From Vulcanimicrobiota bacterium (GTDB lineage Bacteria > Vulcanimicrobiota > Vulcanimicrobiia > Vulcanimicrobiales > Vulcanimicrobiaceae), in NCBI GenBank assembly GCA_003168375.1, contig PMSI01000004.1, forward strand, positions 62,001-126,000: a DNA stretch of 64,000 nt, in the 5' to 3' direction. This document shows positions 7,547 to 15,062 of this stretch, piece by piece. The stretch's first letter is position 1. Every line of letters starts with the position of its first letter. Both the position numbers and the translations under genes were made by a program. The notes beneath the pieces are model-generated. The model was given only the letters and a program-made list of their open reading frames with translations, was not told where the DNA came from and did not search any database.

Positions 7547-8323
7547 TCAGCGCTTCCCTCGGAGGCGCGCGCCGTAGATGCGGCCGAGCTGCTTCAAGTA
7601 GTTCAGGATCTCGTTCTGGTTCAGCTTCGACGTGCCCGCGACCCGGTCGGTGAACACGTACGGAACCTCGAGCGCCCGCCCGTAGTGCGCCTTCGCGATC
7701 ACCTCGAGCCCGATCTTGAAGCCGATCGGGTCGAGTTCGACGCCCTCCAGGGCCTCGCGCTTGACCAGGAAGTAGCCCGAGGTGATGTCGCGGATCGGCG
7801 TGAGCGGCTGCGCCAGCGCGATCGCTACGCGTGAGGTCACGATGCGCCGCTTCGGCCAGTTGCTGATCCCGCCGCCCGGGACGTAGCGCGACCCGATCGC
7901 CAGGCCGTATCCGCCCTCCTGGAGCGCCGCCACCATGCGGGGCAGGATCGAGGCGTCGTGCGAGAAGTCGGCGTCCATCGCGCCGACGGCGGCCGAATCC
8001 GGCCGGGCGAACCGCCAGCCGTCGATGACGCCCGAGGAGAGCCCCATCTTCCCGGGCCGGTGCAGGCAGCGGACGGGATAGCCTTCGTGCTCCAGGCGGT
8101 CGACGATCGCGCCCGTCCCGTCCGGCGAGTTGTCATCGACCACGACGATCTCGCCGTCGAGGCCGTTCTGCTCGAACACGTCGCGCAGGGTGGTGACCAG
8201 CTTCTCGATCCCGTCCGCCTCGTTGTAGGTCGGAACGACGACCGAGAACTTCAGCTTCTTCGCCGTCTGCGGTGCACCGGACGGCGACGAATCGGCCTGG
8301 TCCGAGGTTGCCGGTGGGCTCAT
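7547..8323 (-). CDS. Dolichol-phosphate-mannose-synthase-like glycosyltransferase (GT2)
   Basis: A 258-residue GT2 enzyme of the polyprenol monophosphomannose synthase type. It has VVVPTYNEADGIEKLV near residue 30, DDNSPDGTG, the metal-binding DADFSHD, and a late GTSKLN segment, all typical of Dpm1/Ppm1. It would move a sugar from a nucleotide donor to a polyprenyl phosphate on the inner face of the membrane. There is no C-terminal membrane domain. The first 25 residues are Ser/Pro-rich and likely disordered. The ATG at 8323 shares one base with the upstream stop. The lipid-linked sugar could feed polyprenol-dependent transferases elsewhere. Confidence 0.93.
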   Translation of the reverse strand: MSPPATSDQADSSPSGAPQTAKKLKFSVVVPTYNEADGIEKLVTTLRDVFEQNGLDGEIVVVDDNSPDGTGAIVDRLEHEGYPVRCLHRPGKMGLSSGVIDGWRFARPDSAAVGAMDADFSHDASILPRMVAALQEGGYGLAIGSRYVPGGGISNWPKRRIVTSRVAIALAQPLTPIRDITSGYFLVKREALEGVELDPIGFKIGLEVIAKAHYGRALEVPYVFTDRVAGTSKLNQNEILNYLKQLGRIYGARLRGKR

Positions 8324-8634
8324 CACTTCAGTTTCTTCATCGTCGGAAATCGCCCGGCATCGAAGGGGGCGAGGTCGCCGTACTGATCGGACTCCCGGCG
8401 CATCAGCACAACGCTGTCGTCGTCGACGCTCTCGACCTCGGTCGTCGGAATCGCCACGTCCTCGCCGCGTGCGTCCCAATACACGACCAGCAGCTCCGCG
8501 ATGCGAGCGTTCCCTTCCGCATAGACGGCGCGGACGTCACCCACGCGGGTCTCGCCGGCGTAGACGGGGGTTCCGGGGTCGAGCGATTCCAAAGTGCGGG
8601 CCATGGTCGAACCAGAGTTGTACGCCGCGGTCAC
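8323..8634 (-). CDS. Small PRC-barrel-like protein, unknown
   Basis: A 103-residue protein with a compact beta-rich segment (TPVYAGETRVGDVRAVYAEG, then ARGEDVAIPTTEVESVDDDSVVLM) that looks like a PRC-barrel or similar small beta-barrel. The ATG at 8634 overlaps the stop of the ribbon-helix-helix gene (ATGA), favouring this start over the ATG at 8604. No function can be named. It lies between the putative DNA-binding protein and the glycosyltransferase in one transcript. Confidence 0.7.
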   Translation of the reverse strand: MTAAYNSGSTMARTLESLDPGTPVYAGETRVGDVRAVYAEGNARIAELLVVYWDARGEDVAIPTTEVESVDDDSVVLMRRESDQYGDLAPFDAGRFPTMKKLK

Positions 8635-8825
8635 GTGTTGCTCCGCTCGCTATCGTCGAGCGCGGCCAGCGCGCGCAGGAGCGCAGCCTTCGCATCAGTC
8701 CGTCCGCGAAAGTGGCGCTCCAGCGACTCGTTCAGCACCGCGTTCATGCTCTTGCGTTCGGTCTCCGACCGTCGTTTCAGTTCGGCGTACACGCCGTCGT
8801 CCAGGCGCGCTGGGAAGGCACGCAT
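8631..8825 (-). CDS. Ribbon-helix-helix DNA-binding protein
   Basis: A 64-residue protein with the Arc/CopG-type pattern: a basic N-terminal strand (RAFPARLDDGVYAELKRRS) followed by ETERKSMNAVLNESLERHF, which is the second helix pair. Such proteins are dimeric repressors, often antitoxins. The next gene shows no toxin fold that I recognise. Two identical 8-bp palindromes lie 12 bases upstream of its start and are the likely autoregulatory operator. It heads the run that leads into accD-accA. Confidence 0.82.
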   Translation of the reverse strand: MRAFPARLDDGVYAELKRRSETERKSMNAVLNESLERHFRGRTDAKAALLRALAALDDSERSNT

Positions 8826-8836
8826 GGTGCAGCGGA

Positions 8837-8855
8837 TGATATCATACTGATATCA
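8837..8855. promoter_or_regulatory. Putative operator: two TGATATCA palindromes
   Basis: TGATATCA at 8837-8844 and again at 8848-8855, 11 bp apart start to start (about one helical turn), in an AT-rich island within very GC-rich DNA. It lies just upstream of the ribbon-helix-helix start at 8825. Paired short palindromes one turn apart are typical of cooperative binding by dimeric ribbon-helix-helix repressors. Confidence 0.65.
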
Positions 8856-8916
8856 AGGCTGCAAGGGCCGGCCGGGCAAAGCTGATCGGACGGGGTCGCG
8901 TAGAAGGGCGCCCGCC

Positions 8917-9846
8917 ATGACCACCACGCCGGCCCGCCAACGGCCGACCCTCACCCCGGGCACGACGCGCGTCGGCGTCGTCGGCGTCGGGCGGATGGGC
9001 GCGAACATCGCCCGCCGCCTCAAGGACGCCGGCTACGAGATCGCCGCCGTCGCCGACGCCGACCGCGGCCGGGCGCAGGGGCTGGCCGCCGAGCTCGGTG
9101 CGCAAGCGCCGGACTCGCTCGCGGCGGTCAGCGCCGGCTCCGACGTCGTCCTGACCGTCGTCAGCGACGACGCTGCGATGCGCGCCATCTTCGCGCGGGA
9201 GGGTGACTCGCTGCTGCGCAACGCGGACGGCGCGATCTTCGTGAACTGCGCGACGATCTCGCCCGAGGTGCACGTCGAGGTCGACGCGCTCGTGCGCGCC
9301 GCAGGAGCGAGCGCGGTTGAGGCCTGTATGGCCAGCTCGATCCCGCAGGCGCGCGACGGCAAGCTCTATCTGATCTGCGGCGGCGATGCCGCCGCCTTCG
9401 AACGGGCTCGCCCGCTGCTGGAGTCAATGAGCGTCTCGCTGCGCTGGGTCGGCGGCCCCGGCACCGCGGCGCAGGTCAAAGCGCTGGTGAACATGCTGAT
9501 GAACATCAACACCGCCGGCCTCGCCGAAGCGCTCGGGCTCGGTGCCGCCCTCGGCATCGATCTCTCCGCGCTGATGGACGTCTTCGCACACACCGGTGCG
9601 AACTCGCGCGTGCTCGAGACCGACGGGGCCGACATGGTCGCCCGCGAGCACGACGTCTACTTCTCGGCGGCGCACGCGGCGAAGGACTCCGGGATCGCGC
9701 TCACGCTCGGCGAGCGAGCCGGTCTGCGGTTGCCGCTTGCGGCGGCGACGCTCGCGCAGTACGAGCGGCTCGTCGCCGCCGGTCACGGAGAGCTCGACAA
9801 GTCGGCGATCGCCGAACTCACGTTCCCCGGGCGGACGAACGGATGA
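8917..9846 (+). CDS. Beta-hydroxyacid dehydrogenase family oxidoreductase
   Basis: A 309-residue NAD(P)-dependent dehydrogenase of the 3-hydroxyisobutyrate / tartronate-semialdehyde reductase family. After a 17-residue lead it has the nucleotide-binding VGVVGVGRMGANIARRL, then a substrate loop in place of the usual DAPVSGG (here EACMASSIPQARDG), and the catalytic-lysine region KALVNMLMNINTAGLAEALGLG with Lys near 188. The altered substrate loop means the substrate is not the common one. It overlaps the following hydrolase by four bases, so the two probably act together. Confidence 0.9.
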   Translation: MTTTPARQRPTLTPGTTRVGVVGVGRMGANIARRLKDAGYEIAAVADADRGRAQGLAAELGAQAPDSLAAVSAGSDVVLTVVSDDAAMRAIFAREGDSLLRNADGAIFVNCATISPEVHVEVDALVRAAGASAVEACMASSIPQARDGKLYLICGGDAAAFERARPLLESMSVSLRWVGGPGTAAQVKALVNMLMNINTAGLAEALGLGAALGIDLSALMDVFAHTGANSRVLETDGADMVAREHDVYFSAAHAAKDSGIALTLGERAGLRLPLAAATLAQYERLVAAGHGELDKSAIAELTFPGRTNG

Positions 9847-10436
9847 TCGCCGAAGCGCGGCGCGTCGTGCTCGAGAGCGGTGCGACGACGACGGTCGAGT
9901 GCTGGGGCGACGCGGGCCCGGCGATCCTGTGCGTGCACGGGATCAGCTCGTCGCGCCGCGACTTTGCGCGGCTCGGCGAGGCGCTGGCGACCACGCACCG
10001 CGTGTTCGCCTACGATCAGCGCGGGCACGGCGACGCGGAGACCGCCGCGCCGATGACGCTCGACGTTCTGGCTGCCGATCTGCGCTCGGTCGCCGACAGC
10101 ATCGGCACGGTGGCCGCCGTGGTCGGCCATTCGTGGGGCGGGGCTGTGGCGCTGGTCGGCGGACCGAAGATCGCGCGCGCACTCGTGCTCGTCGATCCGA
10201 TGATCCGTGTCGCCGCCGGAGCGTTCGGTACTTGGGATCTGCGCGAGCGGCTCGCTGCGCTGAAGATCCCGACGACGGTGCTGCTCGCGGGCGTGGAATC
10301 GGTCGTCGCCGCCGGCGATCTCTCGCAGGCGAGCCCGCTCGTCCGCGTCGAGACGCTGCACGATCACGGACACACGCTGCACCGCACCGCGTTCGAACGC
10401 TTCGCGGACGTGGTGCGCGAGGCGGTGCCGGCCTAG
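9843..10436 (+). CDS. Small alpha/beta hydrolase
   Basis: A 197-residue alpha/beta hydrolase. The oxyanion HG is at residues 32-33, FAYDQRGHGDA follows, and the nucleophile elbow GHSWGG places Ser at about 97. DPM near residue 118 or D/E residues after it could supply the acid, and the HDHGHTLHR segment near the end supplies the histidine. It is shorter than the usual 250-300 residues because the lid between strands 6 and 7 is largely missing. It is coupled to the upstream dehydrogenase. The substrate is not predictable. Confidence 0.9.
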   Translation: MIAEARRVVLESGATTTVECWGDAGPAILCVHGISSSRRDFARLGEALATTHRVFAYDQRGHGDAETAAPMTLDVLAADLRSVADSIGTVAAVVGHSWGGAVALVGGPKIARALVLVDPMIRVAAGAFGTWDLRERLAALKIPTTVLLAGVESVVAAGDLSQASPLVRVETLHDHGHTLHRTAFERFADVVREAVPA

Positions 10437-10443
10437 CTCACAA

Positions 10444-10496
10444 GCGAGCCGCCTCGTTCAGTCGCTGGGGGAAGTGTACTGAACGAGACGGCTCGC
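10444..10496. terminator. Long hairpin between convergent genes
   Basis: Arms 10444-10462 and 10478-10496 pair over 19 bases with one mismatch, around a 15-base loop. No T-run follows on either strand, but the position between converging genes (hydrolase on plus, Q/N-rich protein on minus) fits a bidirectional terminator or mRNA end-protecting hairpin. Confidence 0.7.
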
Positions 10497-10505
10497 GGGG
10501 TGGGA

Positions 10506-11018
10506 CTAGTGGTTACGGTTCCCGACGCGGCGCTGGTTCTGGTTCTGGTTTTGGTTCTGGTTCTGGTTCTGCCAGGTGCGGGTCTGGTTCTGCCCGTTCT
10601 GGTTCTGCCAGCGGCCGGTGTTCGCGTACTGGGCGTTCGCGTACTGGCCGTTGTTGTAGACGCTGTTGGGGTTCACGGCGACGTTACCGTAATTCTGCGG
10701 GTTGTAGCCGTTGTTGTAGCCGTTCTGATTGGTCGCGTACTGCCCGTTCGAGTTCTGATAGTACGTCTGCCCGTCCGGCATCACGATCCGCCCGTCGGCG
10801 TACACGGTTCCGCCGTTGCGCGTATACCCGACGATGCTGTTCGCTGCGGCCTGCTTGTGCTGAATGTTGTTCAACAGCACGATCGCGCCGATCGCGGCCG
10901 CAGCCGTGAGTAGCGTCGTCGTCGTGTTCGCCGACGCGGGGCGGGGGATCATCACGCCCGTGGTCATCGCGGCGGCGGCGCCCGTCGCCATCATGAACTT
11001 GGAGATTCGGCCTAGCAT
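10506..11018 (-). CDS. Secreted Q/N-rich low-complexity protein
   Basis: A 170-residue protein. Residues 1-30 form a signal peptide ending near ASAN. Residues 35-52 are a hydrophobic Ala/Ile/Leu stretch that could be a second membrane helix. Residues 60-85 contain GGTVYADGRIVMPDGQTYY, a short ordered repeat. From about residue 88 to the end it is almost entirely Asn, Gln, Tyr and Gly, finishing in repeated Asn-Gln dipeptides and Arg. The composition is like prion-like or amyloid-forming domains. Function unknown; a surface or biofilm role is speculation. Confidence 0.8.
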   Translation of the reverse strand: MLGRISKFMMATGAAAAMTTGVMIPRPASANTTTTLLTAAAAIGAIVLLNNIQHKQAAANSIVGYTRNGGTVYADGRIVMPDGQTYYQNSNGQYATNQNGYNNGYNPQNYGNVAVNPNSVYNNGQYANAQYANTGRWQNQNGQNQTRTWQNQNQNQNQNQNQRRVGNRNH

Positions 11019-11129
11019 TTGGTGTGTACCTCGTGACGACCGTCGGCGTCTTGCGCTTCCGGTTCGATATACAGATGCTAGCGCGCGAAGTTGTGAGCGC
11101 GATGGGGGTCAAGGGGTTTCCTCGGATTC

Positions 11130-12317
11130 TCATCGCACTGTCAGATTCACCGCCGCCTCGCCAGGCAACCGGACGGCTCGCGGCAGCGCCGCGGCGAGCA
11201 CCAGCGCAGCAAGCGCTACGACGGTCGCAACCGCGGCGAGCGCTACGTAGAGTCCGACGTGCGAGGTCAGCGCACCGACGGCAAGGATCGGCACGCCGAT
11301 GCACACGTACGTCATCGCGTAGAACGTCGCCGACAGCCGTGCGCGCGCAGCGGGCGGCGAGACGCGATTCACCAGGCTTTGCGCGCCGAGATAGCCGAGA
11401 CCGTGTGCTGCGCCCGCGACGACGCTGCCGAGTGCGAACAGCGCCAGGGAGCGGGCGGGCACCGCGCCCAGCAGTGCAGCGAGCGCAACGACGGTCCCGA
11501 TCAATCCGGCGCGCGCCGCGACGCGATCCGAGATCCCGCGCCCGAATGTCTGCGCGAGCGGCGAGACGACGAACACGATCAGCGCGAGCCCGCCCTGAAG
11601 TGCCGGGCTGCGCGCGCCGAGTAGCGTCCCGACAAACGCCGGAAGGATCGAAACGAACAGTGAGGCCAGCCACCAGATGATTCCGCTGGTCAGCGTCGCT
11701 CCGATGAACGCACGGCGCGCGAGCCCGGTCAGTCTCGGCGCGACGGCCGCGTCGCGCACCACCGCAGACCGCGTCTCCGGGACGAGCGCGAGCGACGCCG
11801 CGGCGAGCGCGCACAGCACGAGATGGAGCACGTACGGGAGGACGAACGGCGACGGCGCCGTGACCGCGAGCACGCCGCTCACGAACGGCGCGACGCCGCA
11901 CGCCAGCGAAAGCGCGAACGTGGCGACGAGCGCCGCGCGCCGCCGGTCCTGCGCCGCATCGAGCTCGACCAGCGCCGGCGGTCCGGCCGCGCCGATCGCG
12001 CCGATCGCGACCGCGGAGCACAGCCGAGCGGCGAGGAGCGCCGGCACGCCGTTCGCGAACGCGAACACGATCGAGCCCAGCGCGGCAGCCGCGATCCCAA
12101 ACGCCAAGACCGGCCGCCGCCCGATCGCGTCCGGCAGGCGCGCGAACCCGATCAGCGTCGCGACGAGCGCGAGCGGATACGCGGCGAACACGACCGTCAT
12201 CGCAAAGGTCGACGCTCCGAACCGAACACGGTACAGCTCGTAGAGCGGCGCCGGGAGATTGCTGCCGAGCATCGCGACGAACAGCACGAAGCCGACGATG
12301 AGCACCGACCGGTTCAC
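11130..12317 (-). CDS. MFS transporter
   Basis: A 395-residue major facilitator with about 12 membrane helices. The loop between helices 2 and 3 reads GFARLPDAIGRRPVLAFG, the MFS signature; the corresponding loop of the second half is GRGISDRVAARAG. The start is GTG at 12317, which puts the first helix (RSVLIVGFVLFVAMLG) right at the N-terminus. Related proteins export drugs or small metabolites by proton antiport, but the substrate is not evident. It lies 31 bases downstream of the quinone-oxidoreductase-like gene. Confidence 0.92.
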   Translation of the reverse strand: MNRSVLIVGFVLFVAMLGSNLPAPLYELYRVRFGASTFAMTVVFAAYPLALVATLIGFARLPDAIGRRPVLAFGIAAAALGSIVFAFANGVPALLAARLCSAVAIGAIGAAGPPALVELDAAQDRRRAALVATFALSLACGVAPFVSGVLAVTAPSPFVLPYVLHLVLCALAAASLALVPETRSAVVRDAAVAPRLTGLARRAFIGATLTSGIIWWLASLFVSILPAFVGTLLGARSPALQGGLALIVFVVSPLAQTFGRGISDRVAARAGLIGTVVALAALLGAVPARSLALFALGSVVAGAAHGLGYLGAQSLVNRVSPPAARARLSATFYAMTYVCIGVPILAVGALTSHVGLYVALAAVATVVALAALVLAAALPRAVRLPGEAAVNLTVR

Positions 12318-12348
12318 CGCGCCGGCCTCGCATCCAGGGAAGGGCCGG

Positions 12349-13266
12349 TCAGAACGCCACGACCAGCTTGCCGGTGACGCCGCGGTTCCACAGCCGGTCC
12401 GCGGCGTCGCCGATGCGCGCGATCGGCAGCACGTCGTCGATCCGCACGTCGAGCTTCCCCGCGGCCAGCAGCCCCGCAAGCCGCGTGAGGCCTTGACCTG
12501 CGGGCTGACGCTCGAGCTCGTGGAACAGATAGAAGCCGTAGATCGAGTTCCCGCCTTTGAGGTAGAACGGTGCGACCTCGATCGTGCTCGTGCGCTCCGC
12601 CGACGTTCCGTACGTGACGAGCATTCCGTCCACGGCGAGCAGCTTCAAGGCATTCGCGAACACGCCGCCGCCGACCGACTCCAAGATCACGTCGTACGGT
12701 CCACCGCCGGCGCTCTCGCCCACGAAGACCTCGTCCGCGAAGGGCTCGACGGCCGCCCGCTTTTCGGCGCGATGCACGAGCGCCCCGACGCGCGCACCGG
12801 CGAGGCGCGCGAGCTGTGTTGCAAACACGCCGACGCCGCCCGATGCACCGGTCACGAGCACGCTGCGGCCGAGCAGCGAGCCACGCTTTCCGAGCGCGTA
12901 CAATGCGGTGAGCCCCGCAACCGGGAGCGTCGCGGCGCGCTCGAACGTCACGCCGTCCGGCAGCGTCGCCAGACTCTGCGTCGGCGCCGCCAACCGCTCT
13001 GCCCAGGCGCCTTCCCCCAGCATCCCGACGACGCGCGCGCCGGCCGGTGGACCGCTCCCGTCGCGCGCCTTGGCCTCGACCGTGCCGGCGAAGTCCCACC
13101 CCGGGCGCCAGCCGTCCGGATTGTTCTTCGCGCGGCGCACTTCGCCCAGGTTCAGGCTGATCGCGGCGACGCGAACCAGCGCTTCGGACGGCAGCGGCTC
13201 GGGCTCGGGCACCGTGGTGAGCGCGAGCCCGCCCGGGGCCGCGCGGTTGACGACAACGGCATTCAC
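12349..13266 (-). CDS. Zinc-independent alcohol dehydrogenase / quinone oxidoreductase family
   Basis: A 305-residue medium-chain dehydrogenase/reductase. The N-terminal GroES-like half has the WRPGWDFAGTVEA block; the Rossmann half has VLVTGASGGVGVFATQLARLAGA near residues 135-157 as the NADPH site. The cysteine zinc ligands of classical alcohol dehydrogenases are absent, as in quinone oxidoreductases. The start is GTG at 13266; no strong ribosome binding site is visible. It likely reduces a quinone or enone using NADPH. Confidence 0.9.
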   Translation of the reverse strand: MNAVVVNRAAPGGLALTTVPEPEPLPSEALVRVAAISLNLGEVRRAKNNPDGWRPGWDFAGTVEAKARDGSGPPAGARVVGMLGEGAWAERLAAPTQSLATLPDGVTFERAATLPVAGLTALYALGKRGSLLGRSVLVTGASGGVGVFATQLARLAGARVGALVHRAEKRAAVEPFADEVFVGESAGGGPYDVILESVGGGVFANALKLLAVDGMLVTYGTSAERTSTIEVAPFYLKGGNSIYGFYLFHELERQPAGQGLTRLAGLLAAGKLDVRIDDVLPIARIGDAADRLWNRGVTGKLVVAF

Positions 13267-13313
13267 AAGGGCTGCAACCGCAACCGGACGGCGACGGATG
13301 CTCGCGGCGGCGC

Positions 13314-14048
13314 TTATAGTTCGCCGCGCGCGTAGAGGATCGCGCTGAGCACGACGAGTGCCGCCGTCTCCGTCCGCAGGATGCGATGGCCCAGCGAAAC
13401 CGTCACGGCGCCCGCGGCGCGCGCACGCTCGATCTCGCCGGCGGAGAATCCGCCTTCCGGACCGATCGCGACGAGCACGCTGCGCGCTCCTGCGAGTCCG
13501 CTCTCGAACGCGGCACGCAGGGGCGCGGGCTCGGCGAGTTCCCACGGCACGAACACTCGGTCGTACCGTGAAAACGTCGCGAGCAGCGCGTCCCAGTCGA
13601 GCACGTCCGGGATCTCCGGGACGCGCATGCGACCCGACTGCTGCGCCGCGGATCGTGCGATGCGCCGCCACCGCTCCACCTTCGCCGGACTCGTGTCGTG
13701 GCCGATCACCCGCGCGCTGCGGACCGGCACGATCGCGAACGCGCCGAGCTCCGTCGCCTTCTCGACGACGAGGTCCATCTTCTGACCCTTAGGGACCGCC
13801 TGCGCGATCGTCACCGCGAGCGACGCCTCGACCTCGCCGCCCGAAAGCTGTTCGTCCAGCGTCGCGCTCACCTCGCGCGCGTCCACGTCCAGCGTCGCGG
13901 CATACGCGACCCCGCCGGAATCGACGACTTGCACGCGGTCTCCGGTCCGCTTGCGCAGGACGGTCACGAGCTTGCGGGCGTCATCGGCGGCGAACGCGAC
14001 GCGGTCGCCGGCCGCGTGGACACCCTCGACGAAGAAGCGATCCCGCAT
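13314..14048 (-). CDS. rsmE: 16S rRNA (uracil1498-N3)-methyltransferase
   Basis: RsmE, 244 residues, methylates U1498 of 16S rRNA in the assembled small subunit. An N-terminal PUA-like domain (MRDRFFVEG, then LRKRTGDRVQVVDS) precedes a SPOUT methyltransferase with the hallmark knot motifs LVAIGPEGGFSAGEIE and SLGHRILRTETAAL. KGQKMDLVVEKATELG is the third family block. Full length. Confidence 0.96.
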   Translation of the reverse strand: MRDRFFVEGVHAAGDRVAFAADDARKLVTVLRKRTGDRVQVVDSGGVAYAATLDVDAREVSATLDEQLSGGEVEASLAVTIAQAVPKGQKMDLVVEKATELGAFAIVPVRSARVIGHDTSPAKVERWRRIARSAAQQSGRMRVPEIPDVLDWDALLATFSRYDRVFVPWELAEPAPLRAAFESGLAGARSVLVAIGPEGGFSAGEIERARAAGAVTVSLGHRILRTETAALVVLSAILYARGEL

Positions 14049-14089
14049 CGCGGCAGGCGATTCGCCCCGCTTGCGCGGAAGGCCCGCGG

Positions 14090-14419
14090 ATGGACGACGC
14101 CTTCTGGCTGCGCTATCTGCGCGCCCACGCCGACCCGCGCACCCGTACGTTCCACGCCGCCGGCACGATCCTCGCCACGCTGGTCGGAACGACGGCGCTG
14201 GTGCGCCGGGACCCCAAGCTCTTCGCCGCCGCCCTGGTCTGCGGATACGGGCCGGCCTGGTACTCGCACGCCTTCATCGAGCGCAACAAGCCCGAGACGT
14301 TCAGCGCGCCGCTGCGCTCGCTGGCCGGCGACTACCGCATGTGCTGGGGCATGCTGACGGGCACGCTCGACGACGAGTACCGCCGCGCAACCGCCGACCC
14401 CGCCGCCGCCGGCGGCTAA
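14090..14419 (+). CDS. DUF962 / Mpo1-like membrane protein
   Basis: A 109-residue protein that matches the DUF962 family (yeast Mpo1 homologs, which act in fatty-acid alpha-oxidation): WLRYLRAHADPRTRTFHAAGTI at the start with the conserved His, two hydrophobic stretches, then YSHAFIERNKPETFSAPLRSLAGDY with conserved His, Glu and Asn. Bacterial members are usually described only as inner-membrane proteins. It converges on the isochorismatase-like gene and overlaps its end by four bases. Confidence 0.9.
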   Translation: MDDAFWLRYLRAHADPRTRTFHAAGTILATLVGTTALVRRDPKLFAAALVCGYGPAWYSHAFIERNKPETFSAPLRSLAGDYRMCWGMLTGTLDDEYRRATADPAAAGG

Positions 14420-15051
14420 CGCGCTGAGCTAGGCTCTGCCGGGATCGGCAGAGCGTCGCGTAGCTCGTCCCATTCCATGACGCGGCCGAGGCAGGTTTCG
14501 ATCAGCGTGAGCGCCATTCGGTGGGCGTCCTCGCCGTCCATCGAGTCGACACAGTCCTTTATCACGACGAGTTCGAAGTCGCGATTGACCGTTTCAAATG
14601 CGGAGCACAGGATGCAGCTGTTCGTGTTGACGCCGGCTAACAGCACCGTGCGCGCGCCCAGGTCGCGCAGCACGAACTCCAGATCCGTGTGCAGGTAGGC
14701 GCTGTAGCGCTTCTTGCTGTCGACGACGATGTCGCTCGGAGCGGAGAGTTCGGGCACGATCTCCGTCCCGGGCGAACCGAAGAGGTTGTGCTCGTGCGAG
14801 CGCGCACGGACCGCCGACCTTTTCCCGCCCCAGAACGGGTTCGACTCGGACTCGTGCGATCGCCGGTACCGGGTGACGACCTGCACGATCGGCACTCCGG
14901 CATTTCTCAGCGCCGAGTAGATCGGCGCCGCCCGAGCGATCAGCGCCCGGCTGCGCTCGGCCGACAGCGGCAGCGTCGCGACCGCCGGGTCGAGGTGCCC
15001 GCGATGCATGTCGATCGAGACGAGAACGGGCCGTTCGAGCTGCGTCGCCAT
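14416..15051 (-). CDS. Isochorismatase-like cysteine hydrolase
   Basis: A 211-residue cysteine hydrolase. The catalytic triad is visible as Asp14 (VSIDMHRGHLD), Lys near 114 (VVDSKKRYSAYLHTDLE) and Cys146 (GVNTNSCILCSAF). Such enzymes hydrolyse amides or enol ethers: nicotinamide, N-carbamoylsarcosine, biuret or isochorismate. The Asn-Thr-Asn-Ser-Cys nucleophile context is that of the amidase branch. It lies 11 bases downstream of dnaJ. Confidence 0.9.
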   Translation of the reverse strand: MATQLERPVLVSIDMHRGHLDPAVATLPLSAERSRALIARAAPIYSALRNAGVPIVQVVTRYRRSHESESNPFWGGKRSAVRARSHEHNLFGSPGTEIVPELSAPSDIVVDSKKRYSAYLHTDLEFVLRDLGARTVLLAGVNTNSCILCSAFETVNRDFELVVIKDCVDSMDGEDAHRMALTLIETCLGRVMEWDELRDALPIPAEPSSAR

Positions 15052-15062
15052 GCAGTGGCTGT

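Noticed and set aside
8323-8825. A classic type II toxin-antitoxin pair
   Set aside because: The ribbon-helix-helix protein looks antitoxin-like, but the next gene is a PRC-barrel-like protein without RelE, PIN or MazF features.
10506-10620. A non-coding microsatellite (TTCTGG repeats)
   Set aside because: The repeat stays in frame as the Asn-Gln tail of a signal-peptide protein with a proper start, so it is coding.
10684-12333. A 549-codon minus-strand frame over the MFS gene
   Set aside because: Arg/Ala-rich with no membrane helices, while the offset frame gives a full 12-helix transporter.
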